Assembly: GCA_022266195.1 (NCBI GenBank)
Contig: WHVY01000001.1
Location: 10,354,001 to 10,418,000 of the forward strand
DNA: 64,000 nucleotides
Reading direction: 5' to 3'
DNA from: Tetranychus cinnabarinus
Lineage: Eukaryota; Arthropoda; Arachnida; Trombidiformes; Tetranychidae
The notes beneath the pieces were generated by a model. That model worked only from the letters and a program-made list of their open reading frames with translations. It was not told where the DNA came from and ran no database searches. This document shows positions 48,116 to 62,055 of the stretch, piece after piece (position 1 is the first letter of the stretch; every line of letters begins with the position of its first letter). The position numbers and the translations under genes are program-made.

Positions 48116-49797
48116 GAGATTATGATAAATTCAGGTTTTCCAGAGATAACAACGGTAAAGTTGAATTTGGCGCGTGGGATCATTAGATTAATACTTTGAT
48201 CCATCAACTATCGACTTAGATTGGATTATATCAGGAAAAAAACGCAATTTTAAAGATATTCTTAAAGATACACCTTTTTTATCAATAATATTCACAATAA
48301 TGATAACTTAAGAGTTATAATAATGTTAATAGAAAATATAAAAAATGTTTCTTTTTGTGAAATTACATTATATAATGTTGAAGATTTACTCTATTAGACG
48401 CTTGGTTAGGAACCATATTTTTTTACACTTTAACCTGTATGCGGTTTATGTTTAAATTTTGTTCGGCTTTCAAATAAAGGTTGGTATTTCACTTTTTGTT
48501 TTTACTTTTGTTTCCCTTTCTTATCATCTTCAGACATATAATAATAAGTTGATCTTTTATTGTTGGTGTATCAGGATATATTGTTGATCAAGAGGAGGAG
48601 CAATTATCTAATGGTTATTAAGATGATCTAAGGACAAAGGATGGAAGATGATGAAATACAAGGCGTCACATGGTAACCAGAGGTCTTTCAAGTTGACATG
48701 TTTAAGTCGCTTTAACCTGCTTTTTCTTATGGTGCACGACGAAGAATGAAGAAAGAAAGAGAAAAGAAAGCAAAAAGGAAAAGAAAGAGAAAAAGAAAAG
48801 GAAGAGGAACATGACGACGACGATGATGATGATTATTATTAGGATGATAATGGTGAAAGTATTAATGATAAACAGCCAAGAGACAGAGAAGAGGAAATGG
48901 TAACAACAAAACCTTTAAGAAAGAAAAACCCATTCATGTTTTGGTTTTTTGTTTCTTAGGTTGTATCCAAAATTGAGATCTTTGCCTTTTAAATTTTACT
49001 ACGTTCTCTTTAAATAATAACAATGATAACACAATAATAATAAAATCATCATTATTATTGCATATCATACTCACTTCTCATTGCTTGAAAAAGCTTTGTA
49101 TAACAAATAGTTCATATCTTGATTTATCTAAAGATTGCTGATCAGATGAAGTCTAATAGCATGAAGCTGATGAAAATTTTCTAGTCATTGTCAAGGTACC
49201 CTAGTGTTCAATTCACTTCTCAATTTGTTTTCAATTTTGTTTTTAATCCATTTTATTTAATAGAAACATCACAGATCAAATGATTACTAATACCGTGTCT
49301 GCGTGGTTATAAAAAGCTCAGTGGAATTCGATTCAAGTCTCTTTCCATTGATTGTTATTCATTAATCATCCAAAGGGTCAACATATTCAAAATGTGCTGG
49401 GTTGGATTTAGTTAAGGCATGAAACGGAGAAACTCAGCAAGGCATCTTTGTAACAATACAATCGCTATTGGAATATCATCTCATCATTATTGCTTTATTA
49501 TGTCTCTAGAGCCTTAAGGAAACAAAATGATTGAAGTTTAAGGTGAATCAATTTTTGTGTTGGATAAGGTGCAGGAAATAATTTTATTTAATTACGGAAA
49601 CGCATAAATTGTATGAGTAAAGAAGCGTTGGAGGTTTTTGGTTAAATGATGATCTTAATCTTTGAAGGTTTAACCAATTAGAATACATTAACATTCGCAA
49701 GACTATCCGTTTCAATGTCTACAATTTGATGGTCAATAAGTTAGCCGTAGCGAAACGGAGGAGAAAGTTGGAGATGAAAGTTGATTGTTACAAGAAA

Positions 49798-49998
49798 TTA
49801 AAAGTTTTTAAGGTTTGGTCCGAGATGAATTAATTTGCTTTCTGAATCAACAACAACAACAATATCATCTTCATGATAATAATGATAATCAACATAATTC
49901 CCATTTGATCCTGAAATCGGCCTTTCAATCCAGAAATCCGCCTCACCTACTATTCTAGTTGCCGAAAAGTAAAGAAAAGGTTGAAAAAGGGAAAACAA
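49798..49998 (-). other. Possible duplicated exon or gene fragment (copy A)
   Basis: Open for about 66 codons on the minus strand, ending LIHLGPNLKNF-stop. Its composition is more protein-like than its neighbours (VGEADFWIERPISGSNGNYV). Copy B (60866-61069) keeps the frame with a few substitutions and one extra in-frame triplet. No start codon context, family or partner exon was found. The frame may survive only because the duplication is recent. Confidence 0.2.
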
Positions 49999-51063
49999 AC
50001 AAAAGTGAAAGTTGGCCCATTGATTTTAATTAAAGGAACACAAATTTAATAATAACAGCAACAACAACAACAACAAAACCGATATGAATAAGGCTAAGAT
50101 GATGATGGACCAAATTTTGACGGAAATAAACATTTAAAGATTAGGTGTGTAATAAATCATAGTCATAACCATAATAATTTGTATGAATTACATGAATCTT
50201 GTGAATACTTGAAAAAACTGAAAGTAAATTATGGTAAGTCAATATTATAATGTTGAATGAAATGCAATTTTCAATATGTTAACCTGTCTCTTAATAATCA
50301 ATTTTTTCTTGATCTTTTCTTACCGACAGGTTACAGTAAACAGTTAAAGGTGTTTTTGGTAAATTTAAGGTCATTCAATTGGTTTTTGTTGATTTTTGTG
50401 GCCTTTTCTTGTGACCTTGTCCAAAATTGTTTTCCCACAACAGCAAATGCTACAACAACCAATATTACAAGCAATACATATTGTATTAATAAGGTTATGA
50501 AAAAAAGGTAAAGAGAAAAGGAAAGAAGAGAAAATTTAAAGGGAAAAATTGCAACAATTCTTGAGGTTTTCACTCATCTTTACACTATAACTATGATTAC
50601 TGAAAAAAGAAACTAAAAATATTTGGAAATTCAAGTAACTTACTTATTATTATTACCATTACCTTTAATATGAGAATCACCATAACCATTACTTTTATGA
50701 TTATTATTATTCTTATTTTTTGATTGATTTTGAAGAAAATTTCACCTTTATCTAACATGACTAACATGTTTCATCTGTTATTTTCATTTTTAGATTCCTT
50801 TTCATCATCTTTGTTGTTCACCTTCTCCTGACGTGCTCATGAATTTTTTAATTTGTTAACCTTTATTGAACCGGAAATATTTTGAAACATGCTGCATATG
50901 TGATTATGGTTATTCATGGTAAATTTGGTTGTTGGATTCCGTAAAATATGGTTACCTCTCACAACCTTCAACTTATCATTCCACTTTGACAAAATGTATC
51001 AAAGTAAAAGTACAGAAGCAAGAAAAATCGACATTGAATAAAATCTCAAAGGACGATCACCTT

Positions 51064-51100
51064 TATAAAAGCAGGTGATCTAAAGAAACACTCAAAAGTA
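51064..51100 (+). promoter_or_regulatory. TATA/Inr core promoter of an unidentified plus-strand transcript
   Basis: TATAAAAG at 51064-51071 is followed by CACTCAAAA. The A of TCA falls at 51094, 30 bp after the first T of the TATA box, the standard distance to an initiator. The sequence downstream for 150 bp is purine-rich and less AT-rich, like a 5' UTR. No coding gene could be attached to it. Confidence 0.45.
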
Positions 51101-51972
51101 CATTCACACACATACAGAGAGTGGAAGACAATTGTATTGTCAAACGGAAGAGGCACACAGCAATACACAAGACGGAGATGAAGGAAAAGCCAGAAAAGGA
51201 TCAAAACCTAAATTGAAAGAAAGAGTGAGATCGAAAGGCCAGAGATTCAAGAGTGAGACAGCAACTGTTAGAGGTACAATTTGTGTGTCCATCGGTAAAT
51301 TGTTACCTGTATAATATAATAGTATTGAAAGAAGAGACCAAAAGAGAAAGAGAAACAATCTTGATAACATTGAGAGTAACTGTGGTCCAACCAAAAATAA
51401 GGGCAACTTCATCAATGGCTAAGGTGGATCCCTCTTTGCAGATGGTGTAGGAAGTCCGTTTCCGCTTTCACACTCTCTGTCTCTCTCTCTGTCTTCTCTG
51501 TCTTCGTCTCTTTCTCTTCTTCTCTTTCATTTCCTTTCATTTCTCCTTTACTATCGAGAAATAAGTGAGTAAAGAAAGAAAGAGAAGAAAAAAATTGAGC
51601 AAAAATGTGAATGAAACTTGTAGTTTGCTTGAAACCTTACTATTATACTTGATATGCTTCTCTTCCTCATCTCTCATCATCACCAAAAAACTATCATCAT
51701 CTTTCTTCTCGTCTCTCAACTAAACATTACATTAAAAGAAAAGGCAACAATTTCGCTGTTTTAAGGGCCAACAGCAAATGTTAAATAGTTACTCGGTGGC
51801 CTTACATTTGGATCTTTAATAGCACAGTGAATCAAATACATTCACAATTTGGCCTTCCTTCATATATCCTCATCATCATTATCATCATCATTCTCTTGAT
51901 AGCCAACTTGAACGTCATCTTCACCCTCCTCCACCTCCTCCTTCAACTAACTACTATTACTGATCAAATGTA

Positions 51973-51993
51973 ATACACACACACACACACACA
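51973..51993. repeat. (CA)n microsatellite
   Basis: About ten CA units in ACACACACACACACACACA. Confidence 0.9.
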
Positions 51994-54900
51994 TAGTTTC
52001 AAGTTAAATTAGCCGGCAACTTTGACGCTATCTCATCGTAATACTCCATTTACGATAGTTAAGATGATGTAGATGATGTTGATTGTGATGTGATGATAAT
52101 ATAAAAAGTTGATTTCTTCCTTGTGAGTTCCTTTCCATTTTAATGCCTCATTTTTCAACTTGAAATAAAGACTGAAATGAGAAATATTTTGTTTCACTTT
52201 TTTCCCTTCCTTTGGCTTGTAAAAAATCAAAAACACTTATCAATTGCTATTCAATTGATGCTTTTTGTATCTTTCCTTCCCCGCTTGTTTATGCTTGTGT
52301 GTCTTTTTACATTTTATCAACATTACAATCAACATTACCATCATTATGGAACACTATATTCTCACTATTCATTCAACAGTTTTGTTAGACTTGCTTTACT
52401 TCCGATTATTAAGTTAATCCAAATACAATCTGAGTCAAATGGTTACAATTAAAAAACCTGTTCCCTGTAAAGTGGAGTTAAAGGTAAACTAGAAATTAAA
52501 AGGTAACAGATGTAAGATGAAGGACATGAAGATTCACTTCTTCCCTTGAGGCAAATGATCCATAGGAATCATAATATTAATAATAGATGACAGCACTTAA
52601 CAAAACTATGAAAACACCTGAGAGTATTATTTTATTTTGTTTGTTTGTTGATAGTCACGATTAATTGTAATTTGATAATATGTCGTCAATTTTGTCGCTT
52701 AACATTATCATTGTCACACTTTAAAGAGTAATCATCATCTTCATAATCGTTGGTCATCATCATTTTCATCAGCTTTTATCATTTTAACCACGGAAAGGAA
52801 GCAGACTAATGTTACCATTGCTGTTGACATGAAGGTTGATATTTATTTACAACTAAAATACCGTTTAATAATATCCTCTTCCTTTGCTTCATCATCTTCA
52901 TCATCATATTTAGTGAGATATTATTTTTCACATTTAAGGACAACTCAACAAAAGATAATTAATACTCATAGATAAATTGTTAAGATAACAGTTTGTTATG
53001 GTATTTTTTTGTCACTTCATTCGGATGTTGCCTGTTTTTTTGGACTTTTTTCTTGATGCCTTTTGATGCTGTTGCTGTTAACATATATTAGTATCATCGT
53101 CATTGATGACAAATCGTGATTGGTCTTGTCGTTACTTGTCTTCACTGCCATCCTTATCATCGTTGACTGAACACAGGAAGGAGAGCCCGAAGAATCAAGA
53201 TGAAATAAACAAAAATCTAGCAACTTCATTGCCACAAACAGAAATATTATCTATCATAATGATGTTATTTAATATGGTTTCCATCATTTCCATCATTGCT
53301 GATGACTGTGTTAAATCACTTGAATATTCATTCGTAAATTTAATCTGCCATTGTCATCGTGACGAGTTGCAATATCCATATAATTTGACTAAGCGATTTT
53401 TTGGTTTCTATTGCGATTATCCGAAATATTCAAGTTGAATTTGATTTGTACCTTGAAATGTAAATGTTTAAAGATTGGTTCAATTGATTGTAAAAAATTC
53501 ACTGTTGGCCTGTTTCTGCAATTAGAGCAGCTTCTTAAGCAGCTATTTACGATCAGTAATACTTGGAAGCTTGGAACCTGCAAAACGGATGCCATTTATT
53601 TCAATGAGAATATGACCTTTTTCCCTTGGCTTATCAAAGTTAAATCATAATTAATTCTCATTGTGAATAGTTTTCACTCTAATAAACATGTTTGATCTTT
53701 ATCTAATAGTTATCAAATGATTGTGAAAAATGCAGGTAAGTAGTTGATGGTTCAGCTTTTAAAGAGCAATTGGCAAAACCGTTTCTCATTTTATTGAACC
53801 AATTGGTAGTTTATTTGCATAATAACGATTAACTTGATGATAATTTTTTGCATTACTTTCTTTTACCTTTTAAAATACAGTTTATATGATTATTAAGTTT
53901 ATTGAAAATAGTTGTAAAATGTATGATATTAACATGATGGCGCAGCAAAAGCCAGGTAAAGAAAGCAAGGTGAATGTTAAAAAACAAGCAAAAATATTTC
54001 ATTGACACACCTAATAAACAATTTACTAATGACAATGTTACCGTTCAATAGTTAAAGGTCAACGAAAGGAAGACGCTGGAAATTGATGGAGATGAAGATG
54101 GCGAAAGAAAAGAATTTCTCAGATTTGTTTAAGGAACAAAAATATTGCATCTTACAAGTGATGACCTGAGGTCTCTTCAAGGGGCAAAGTTGAAGTAAGA
54201 CATTGAGATAAACAGACAAACAAGAGTCAAAAAGCAGTCAAGTTATTACAATTTTCGTGTTGCTATCTGTTTTTTTTGCCTAACAGTTGATGGCAAAAAA
54301 TAAAGCCAAGGCCTGAGTCACGCAAATTCCTTTGATCAAGAAAAAAGATGAACAAGAGACGGCAAAAGAAGATTACAAAGATGAAGATGACGATTCAATG
54401 GAAGATTTTGTTGTTGATGTTGCTCTTGATATCAATAAAATGTAAGAAATGCTGTTCATTTCATTTTGTTTGACCTGTCATGTTGCAGGCTTTTCAACTG
54501 TACACTTGAACGGATCATTGGATACAATATTAGTCGCCATACATTTAGTTTTATCATTCAAATCAAGTCATCAACATTATTATGATGGACTATTATTTGG
54601 CCTTTTGGCATGGAAATGAAATTTTGCAGCAAAAAAACATAAACAAATTCCTTGTGATCATCGGTAAATTGTCCGTGATTGTGGTTAACATAGGCTTAGC
54701 CATGTATTAAAATACATGTGGGGATGTTGATAAGCTTGACTCAAGGATGGCGAGGTTGATGATGAAGAAGCTTGGTAAGATGAAGCCAAGTAAAGATGAT
54801 GATGATGATGTTATGTTATATAATATATTACATAAAAAGTGATATGCAAGATGAAATCGTTTGATGTTAGATTTGCTTCCACTTATGTTTACTGGAAAAA

Positions 54901-57900
54901 AGATAAAGATGTTGGTGATGATGATGGCAAGATGAGCAATGAAATATATTTTTTCAATGCTACATGTATATCCTGTTGTCATTGTTGTTTTCCCTGACTA
55001 ATCTAGCAAAAAATTTACTGGTTCAAGAAAATTTAACAAAAAGTCTCTCTGGCCTTAAAGATGTTATTAAAATTTTTCAAATAATGCGCTTCTCTGGTTT
55101 CCTTCAACTTGTCATATGTTTTGAGCTAAAAATTGATAGATATCGTTGTTTAAATTAAAGATGTGTTTCATTGTAAATTTTTCACTTAAAAATTGAAAGA
55201 TAAATGTCCATTTGTAAATTGACTTTTTGTTTATTTCCTAACCATCAACATTGATTATTTCAATTGAAGCAGCCCATTAAGCAGACCAGTGCGTTTATTG
55301 ATCCTTTTATTTTAGTGTTAATCTTTATCGCCATCTTAATCATCATCACATTTCTTGCTCTTTTCTTCCGTCAAATGATTTTCTTTCCCATGGAACAAAT
55401 ATTTTCAATACATTTTACTTTGAGATGGAAAACACCGAAAAATGTAAGTAGAAACTATGTATTGACCAGTCTTTGTTGACCTCTAACTTGCCTTTCTTTT
55501 TTTCTTTGCCCCTCCTTAGACTTAAAACCTCAGATTGTGACCTTTTTATTTTTCCTGTGAATCTGGTTTTTGGTCCTTTACCAGCCGTGATAATGATGAC
55601 CCTTTAATTCTTGATAGTCTATGGGAATATCCGGTCCATTGAATCAGCTGATTAACGATACTGTGACATGAGAATCGTAAGAGTTTGAGTCTCTTTGCGT
55701 TACACTAAAGCAAGTGTTTCGAGTAAAGAAGGATTCCTTGTCTATTTTTCTTCCGCTTTTCTGTTCTTTTTCTTCTTTTTCCTTTCTTTCTTCTTTTTCT
55801 TCTCTATCTTCTTTGTCTTCCCTTTCTTCTCCTCTTCACCTCACTCGAATTTCTTATTTCATTTCACTTTACCTTTAAATTTTTCTCTGTCATTTTTCAT
55901 CTTGCAGGTAAAAGATACTTAACCAACCGACTAACGGATGTTTTGTTGATAACACACTTTCATTCTGTCACTCGAAAAGTAATTGACAGAACTGAAAATA
56001 AATTGTGATAAACAAGGGTAACGTCAAATATTTTTAGTCTAAAATCAATTGAAGCTCTGTTTGTTTACTCTTACCTGTTATAACAGACCAAGCTATAACA
56101 ACAAACGACAATCATGTTGATAGTTTTTGACCAATGAATCCATAAATCTTTGTTTTCATTTTTTTTCCTTCTCTCTGTAAAAACCATTAATTATCTTTAA
56201 AATACAATTATCCTCATCATCAGTATCATCATTATTTCATTTCATTTGTAGATTTCTGCTTCGTTTTGCTTTTCCCAACTGTCCAACCAAATAACTGTTT
56301 ATCCAAATCATTGATTTGACAGCCTGTTAATTAACTAATGAACAGTTTACTTGTCAATTATTGTCACTATCATTTCAACAATTTAGACTTAAAATAGCAT
56401 TTACAGAATCAGTATTTTCTTAAATGATTAATGATTTACGTTATGAACTTTTCATTATCAGACCAAAGAAAATAAATCTTACTCTTAACAGATAGATTGA
56501 CAAAATATTGATTTGTTTTTAAAAAATAATCAACCTTTTATTAACAATTAAATTTTCATAAATTTTGCTTTTGCACAATATTATTTATGAACGGTCCATT
56601 AAAAACGGTTAAACGGCCCCCCTAATTGAAGGCTTATGCTTTGTTTTTGCCTAATCATGTTGGCTTCTTTTTTATATGAGATGATATCTTATTTTACATT
56701 ATGTTTAATTTTTATTACATGAAAGTTTATTTACAATGCTGATGTTGTTAATTGTATGTCATAACCATTCCAATTTAAATATAATTTGTCTCTCAACGGA
56801 AAAAAATCAACAACAAGCTTCATGTGTGGTTACATGCAATTTTCAAGATATGCATAATATATTTACCATGATTATGAAAGTTCATTGGGAAAAGAAACGG
56901 ACAAACAGCCCGTTAACCTGTCTGCCATTGTTTGTCGCATCATGACTTTTATCCTCCTCCTCATTATCAACATGTTCATTTTTTTCTTCTTCTCCAGTAA
57001 CATCACATCACTCTTGACCATCATCAAAAATTTTATCACCAACAGGTTCATCCTTAATGCATGAAAACAACTCTATTATCAACTTGTATCAAGGTAGCTA
57101 ATGATGGTTAACTGACAACAATTATGATGACAATTTGTTTCCCAAGCCATTTTAATATCTTCATTATGTAAACAAGAAGCCCAAAAGGAGAAGGAAAAAT
57201 CTGCTGATAATCTCATTAATCTCATTAAACCTTTATTTGTATATTCATTGTCAGTATACATTATCATCTCAATCTTCATCACCGTTGTCATTGTCACTGA
57301 CGTAATCGTGGTTATGCACATTTTTTTTCAAAATCATCAACCAATGTCATTCAACAAAGGTTAATCGCCAGAAGTCGGGTCAAATGGTAGATTAAGATTA
57401 AAAGAAATTATGATCTGTCAAGATTAAGCTTAACGTCGTTAACTAAAATTTAAACAAGTGTAACTACAGTCAAAGCCGAGCCTAGTTTCTTGCCCTTGGT
57501 TATAATGAAGACGATAAAATATGATCAATATTTTAGCTGCTTACTGTCAAATATTCAAAGCGAAATTCACAATTCACCATTTCACCATTACCATCTTCCT
57601 GGTCTACATCAAAGATGAATGGGAAAAAAGGGCCAAACAGACAAAAAAGGAGGACAAAGAAATAGCAAAGGAAAGTGGATTGAAGGATAGGTGCAATACA
57701 ATGATTGGGAAAGCAAAAAAAGGACCAAATCTTATTATCATATCATCCTTTCTTCTTGGTCCAACCAACCTCTGGTGACAACACAATATTTCCAATAATA
57801 ACTTGAGATTACGTTTTTGCTGCATAAGGAGACAATATCATTATTATGTGTTATTTGCTCCTGCTGCTTTTTTTTACTTTTTGCATCTTTTCATGTCTTC

Positions 57901-58900
57901 AACTACTATATTTGACTTCAAGGATGGATCCTAATTTTTTTTTATGAATACACATTATTCAACTGAATGTGCATTCCAATGATCTCTGTACTTCTGCCTA
58001 TGTATATGTGTACATTTGGGACACGCGAGGATGTTTTTTTTCACAAATGGCTGTTTACATTTTTTACTGTCTTCAATCAAAGATGAGGTTAACCTGACTT
58101 TATAGACGTGAAAAATGACTAAAAAATGGCTCAAGATGATGAAGGACATGATAATGATGATGAATATTGTGCTCTATGCTCTTCAAAGGTAAAAATGCAA
58201 ATCAATGGCCTGTCTTTTCCAACCTCGTGTCATCGGTATCGTTGTAAAACTGTCTGTATTTTGTTTTTTAGTCAATAGCTATAATAACTCAATTCATTTG
58301 CATTTCACTCTTTTGCCCATTATGTATTATAATAACAATCGTCATTTAATTTCAATCTAATATGAATGCATAATTCATGTATTTACATGTTCAACATGTA
58401 TTATGTTGGCCTTTGTTTTTGTTTGTTGTACAATACATTGACATTTTGTTACTATTTTCATTATTTCAATAAATTCATGTATTTACATTTACAATTGTGT
58501 TTACAATCGTGGTTACATTCATAATTAATTTTACTTTTTATGTGATAATGACAATCAACAGCAATTACTATCAACATTTCAGTTATTGTTATATTCAAGC
58601 TATTAGTACAATGGTGTCTATGGTTAATTATTTTAGCATAATTGTTGAATTAAAGGAGCTAAATTTATGACCAGAATGTTTTATAAATTGTTTAATCCTC
58701 AATTGAGTTGAAAAGTGTTATCAACATTAACATTTGATGGCTAAATTTTCGTATAAATGCGATAATCTCATTAAATTGTGATATTATTACCTTTATTCCA
58801 GGTAATTGGTTAGTTTATAGAGTGTAAAAGGTTAGCATTGATTGATGATGAATGTTAATTAAAAGTGATCAATCATTTTCCAAATTGATTACTATCAATA

Positions 58901-61900
58901 AGATTTTTAACTTGATCAAAAGCTTTCATCTTAAACATAAACGATGATGTGTAATATTAACTAATTAAACCTCCTTGATCATCGGTTTTCCAGTGTTATA
59001 ATCAAGAGATACTCAATCACATCATGCAAATAAATTTAATCAATCAAACCTTATAGCAACAATATAACAGTAAAATTAACAACTTAATCGATGTAAATCA
59101 TATGTTAAAATTTTGGGTAAAGTAAGCACAATAGACATTGGAATCCAATGATGACTTTATTCAGTTTGTTTAAATGCAAGACATTGAAATGAATACTTTT
59201 TTCAATTAAAGTGAATTCAATTTAATAAACATTAACACAAATGATTATCATTTGAAAGGAAACAAATTTTAAGAAAATGTAAAAATAAAATGAAAGAAAT
59301 TGAATGAATATAAAATTAACGAAGAAAAGCCTCACAACTATCATGATGATGATCATAAGAAACTATTTCCCAGGTAAAAGGAGGATCTTTAACAACATTT
59401 TTACTCCTCCTTATAAACGGTCAGAATAAGCTAAATTATGTTGTTCAATATATCCGGCTCAATATCCTTAATAAGACAGAGAAAGAGAGAGAGAGAGAGA
59501 AAGAGATAAAATAACGAATGAATGAATGAATGAATGAAAGAGATTATGATAAATTCAGGTTTTCCAGAGATAACAACGGTAAAGTTGAATTTGGCGCGTG
59601 GGATCATTAGATTAATACTTTGATCCATCAACTATCGACTTAGATTGGATTATATCAGGAAAAAAACGCAATTTTAAAGATATTCTTAAAGATACACCTT
59701 TTTTATCAATAATATTCACAATAATGATAACTTTAAGAGTTATAATAATGTTAATAGAAAATATAAAAAATGTTTCTTTTTGTGAAATTACATTATAAAA
59801 TGTTGAAGATTTACTCTATTAGACGCTTGGTTAGGAACCATATTTTTTTACACTTTAACCTGTATGCGGTTTATGTTTAAATTTTGTTCGGCTTTCAAAT
59901 AAAGGTTGGTATTTCACTTTTTGTTTTTATTTTTGTTTCCCTTCCTTATCATCTTCAGACATTATAAGTTGATCTTTTATTGTTGGTGTATCAGGATATA
60001 TTGTTGATCAAGAGGAGGAGCAATTATCTAATGGTTATTAAGATGATCTAAGGACATAGGATGGAAGATGATGAAATACAAGGCGTCACATGGTAACCAG
60101 AGGTCTTTCAAGTTGACATGTTTAAGTCGCTTTAACCTGCTTTTTCAAATGGTACGGATAAGTTAAGAATGAAAAAATAAGGAGAAAGAGAAAAGGAAGA
60201 GGAACATGACGACAACGATGATGATGATTATTATTAGGATGATAATGGTGAAAGTATTAATGATAAACAGCCAAGAGACAGAGAAGAGGAAATGGTAACA
60301 ACAAAACCTTTAAGAAAGAAAAACCCATTCATGTTTTGGTTTTTTGTTTCTTAGGTTATATCCAAAATAGCGATCTTTGCCTTTTAAATTTTACTATCAC
60401 CTTTATCATATGCTCTCTGTAAATAATAAACACAATAATAATATAATTATTATTGTTATTATTATTATACTCATTATTGCTTTATGAGTTTTCAAGAAAC
60501 ACTTCTCTTTGATCCGTAAAAATATTCATTGCAATCTGCATCTTTTATCTTTCTATTCATTCATCCTTAGCATGATAATAATCTCTTTTCATTCTTACTT
60601 CAGAAAGTCATCTTTACATGAAACTGGATTCAATTTTGTTTCTGTCTTTCGTTGATGCAGAGGTAATTAAAACTCAGTATACGCTGCTGGTTAATGCTAT
60701 AAAAAATTACAAATGATTTTAAAATAATGCCGAGCTATACCTTAAATGTTCTACAGGTTTCTTTTCAGGTTGATTTCACATCAGACAATTATGCTCAATA
60801 GCGCTGAGTCAGCCATGGCGAAACGGAGGAGAAAGTTGGAGATGAAAGTTGATTGTTACAAGAAATTAAAAGTTTTTAAGGTTTGGTCCGAGATGAATTA
60901 ATTTGCTTTCTGATTCAACAACAACAACAACAATATCATCTTCATGATAATAATGATAATCAACATAATTCCCATTTGATCCTGAAATCGGCCTTTCAAT
61001 CCAGAAATCCGCCTCACCTACTATTCCAGTTGCCGAAAAGTAAAGAAAAGGTGGAAAAAGGGAAAACAAACAAAAGTGAAAGTTGGCCCATTGATTTTAA
61101 TTAAAGGAACACAAATTTAATAATAACAGCAACAACAACAACAACAAAACCGATATGAATAAGGCTAAGATGATGATGGACCAAATTTTGACGGAAATAA
61201 ACATTTAAAGATTAGGTGTGTAATAAATCATAGTCATAACCATAATAATTTGTATGAATTACATGAATCTTGTGAATACTTGAAAAAACTGAAAGTAAAT
61301 TATGGTAAGTCAATATTATAATGTTGAATGAAATGCAATTTTCAATATGTTAACCTGTCTCTTAATAATCAATTTTTTCTTCATCTTTTCTTACCGACAG
61401 GTTACAGTAAACAGTTAAAGGTGTTTTTGGTAAATTTAAGGTCATTCAATTGGTTTTTGTTGATTTTTGTGGCCTTTTCTTGTGACCTTGTCCAAAATTG
61501 TTTTCCCACAACAGCAAATGCTACAACAACCAATATTACAAGTAATACATATTGTATTAATAAGGTTATGAAAAAAAGGTAAAGAGAAAAGGAAAGAAGA
61601 GAAAATTTAAAGGGAAAAAAGACGGAAAAATTGCAACAATTCTTGAGGTTTTCACTCATCTTTACACTATAACTATGATTATTGAAAAAAGAAACTAGAA
61701 ATATTTGGAAATTCAAGTAACTTACTTATTATTATTACCATTACTTTTAATATGAGAATCACCATAACCATTACTTTTATGATTATTATTATTCTTATTT
61801 TTTGATTGATTTTGAAGAAAATTTCACCTTTATCTAACATGACTAACATGTTTCATCTGTTATTTTCATTTTTAGATTCCTTTTCATCATCTTTGTTGTT

Positions 61901-62055
61901 CACCTTCTCCTGACGTGCTCATGAATTTTTTAATTTGTTAACCTTTATTGAACCGGAAATATTTTGAAACATGGTGCATATGTGGTTATGGTTATTCATG
62001 GTAAATTTTGTTATTGCGTTCCGTAAAATATTGTTACCTCTCGCAACCTTCACCT
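58901..62055 (+). repeat. Segmental duplication, copy B (direct partner 47452-50973)
   Basis: Begins at AGATTTTTAACTTGATCAAA and ends near CTCGCAACCTTCACCTT. It matches copy A in two blocks around an unrelated middle (about 60471-60812). Its right end overlaps the three-copy segment also found inverted at 31.7-31.9 kb, and from there it continues into sequence shared with 31 kb but not with copy A. Confidence 0.9.
60866..61069 (-). other. Possible duplicated exon or gene fragment (copy B)
   Basis: Counterpart of the open stretch at 49798-49998, with the same ending and one extra Val codon in a GTT run. It is equally unsupported as a real gene. Confidence 0.2.

Larger units (their letters stand above)
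47452..50973 (+). repeat. Segmental duplication, copy A (direct partner 58901-62055)
   Basis: Two blocks match copy B nearly base for base: 47452 to about 49070 against 58901 to about 60470, and about 49746-50973 against 60813-62055. Between them the copies carry unrelated sequence of different length (about 675 bp here, about 340 bp in B). Differences in the matching blocks are mostly single bases and microsatellite lengths (GAGAAA and GAATGA arrays near 48030-48112). No transposon gene was found inside. Confidence 0.9.
50974..58900. other. Gene-poor region between duplication copies
   Basis: About 8 kb with one good core promoter (51064-51100), C/T-rich tracts at about 51470-51560 and 55740-55905, and a CA microsatellite at about 51973-51993. 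Three weak candidate exons on the plus strand (about 54348-54473, 55270-55442, 55908-55921) are described as a finding. No conserved gene is recognised. Confidence 0.45.

Noticed and set aside
50257..61582. 84-codon frame present in both duplication copies (50257-50511 and 61328-61582)
   Set aside because: Identity reflects the recent duplication. The residues are low-complexity Phe/Leu/Asn/Thr with no homology recognised, and the reverse strand is also open over the same interval.
47452..62055. LTR retrotransposon interpretation of the direct repeats
   Set aside because: Repeats are over 3 kb with disrupted centres, have no TG...CA ends, primer-binding site or polyprotein between them, and lie 8 kb apart with ordinary AT-rich DNA.
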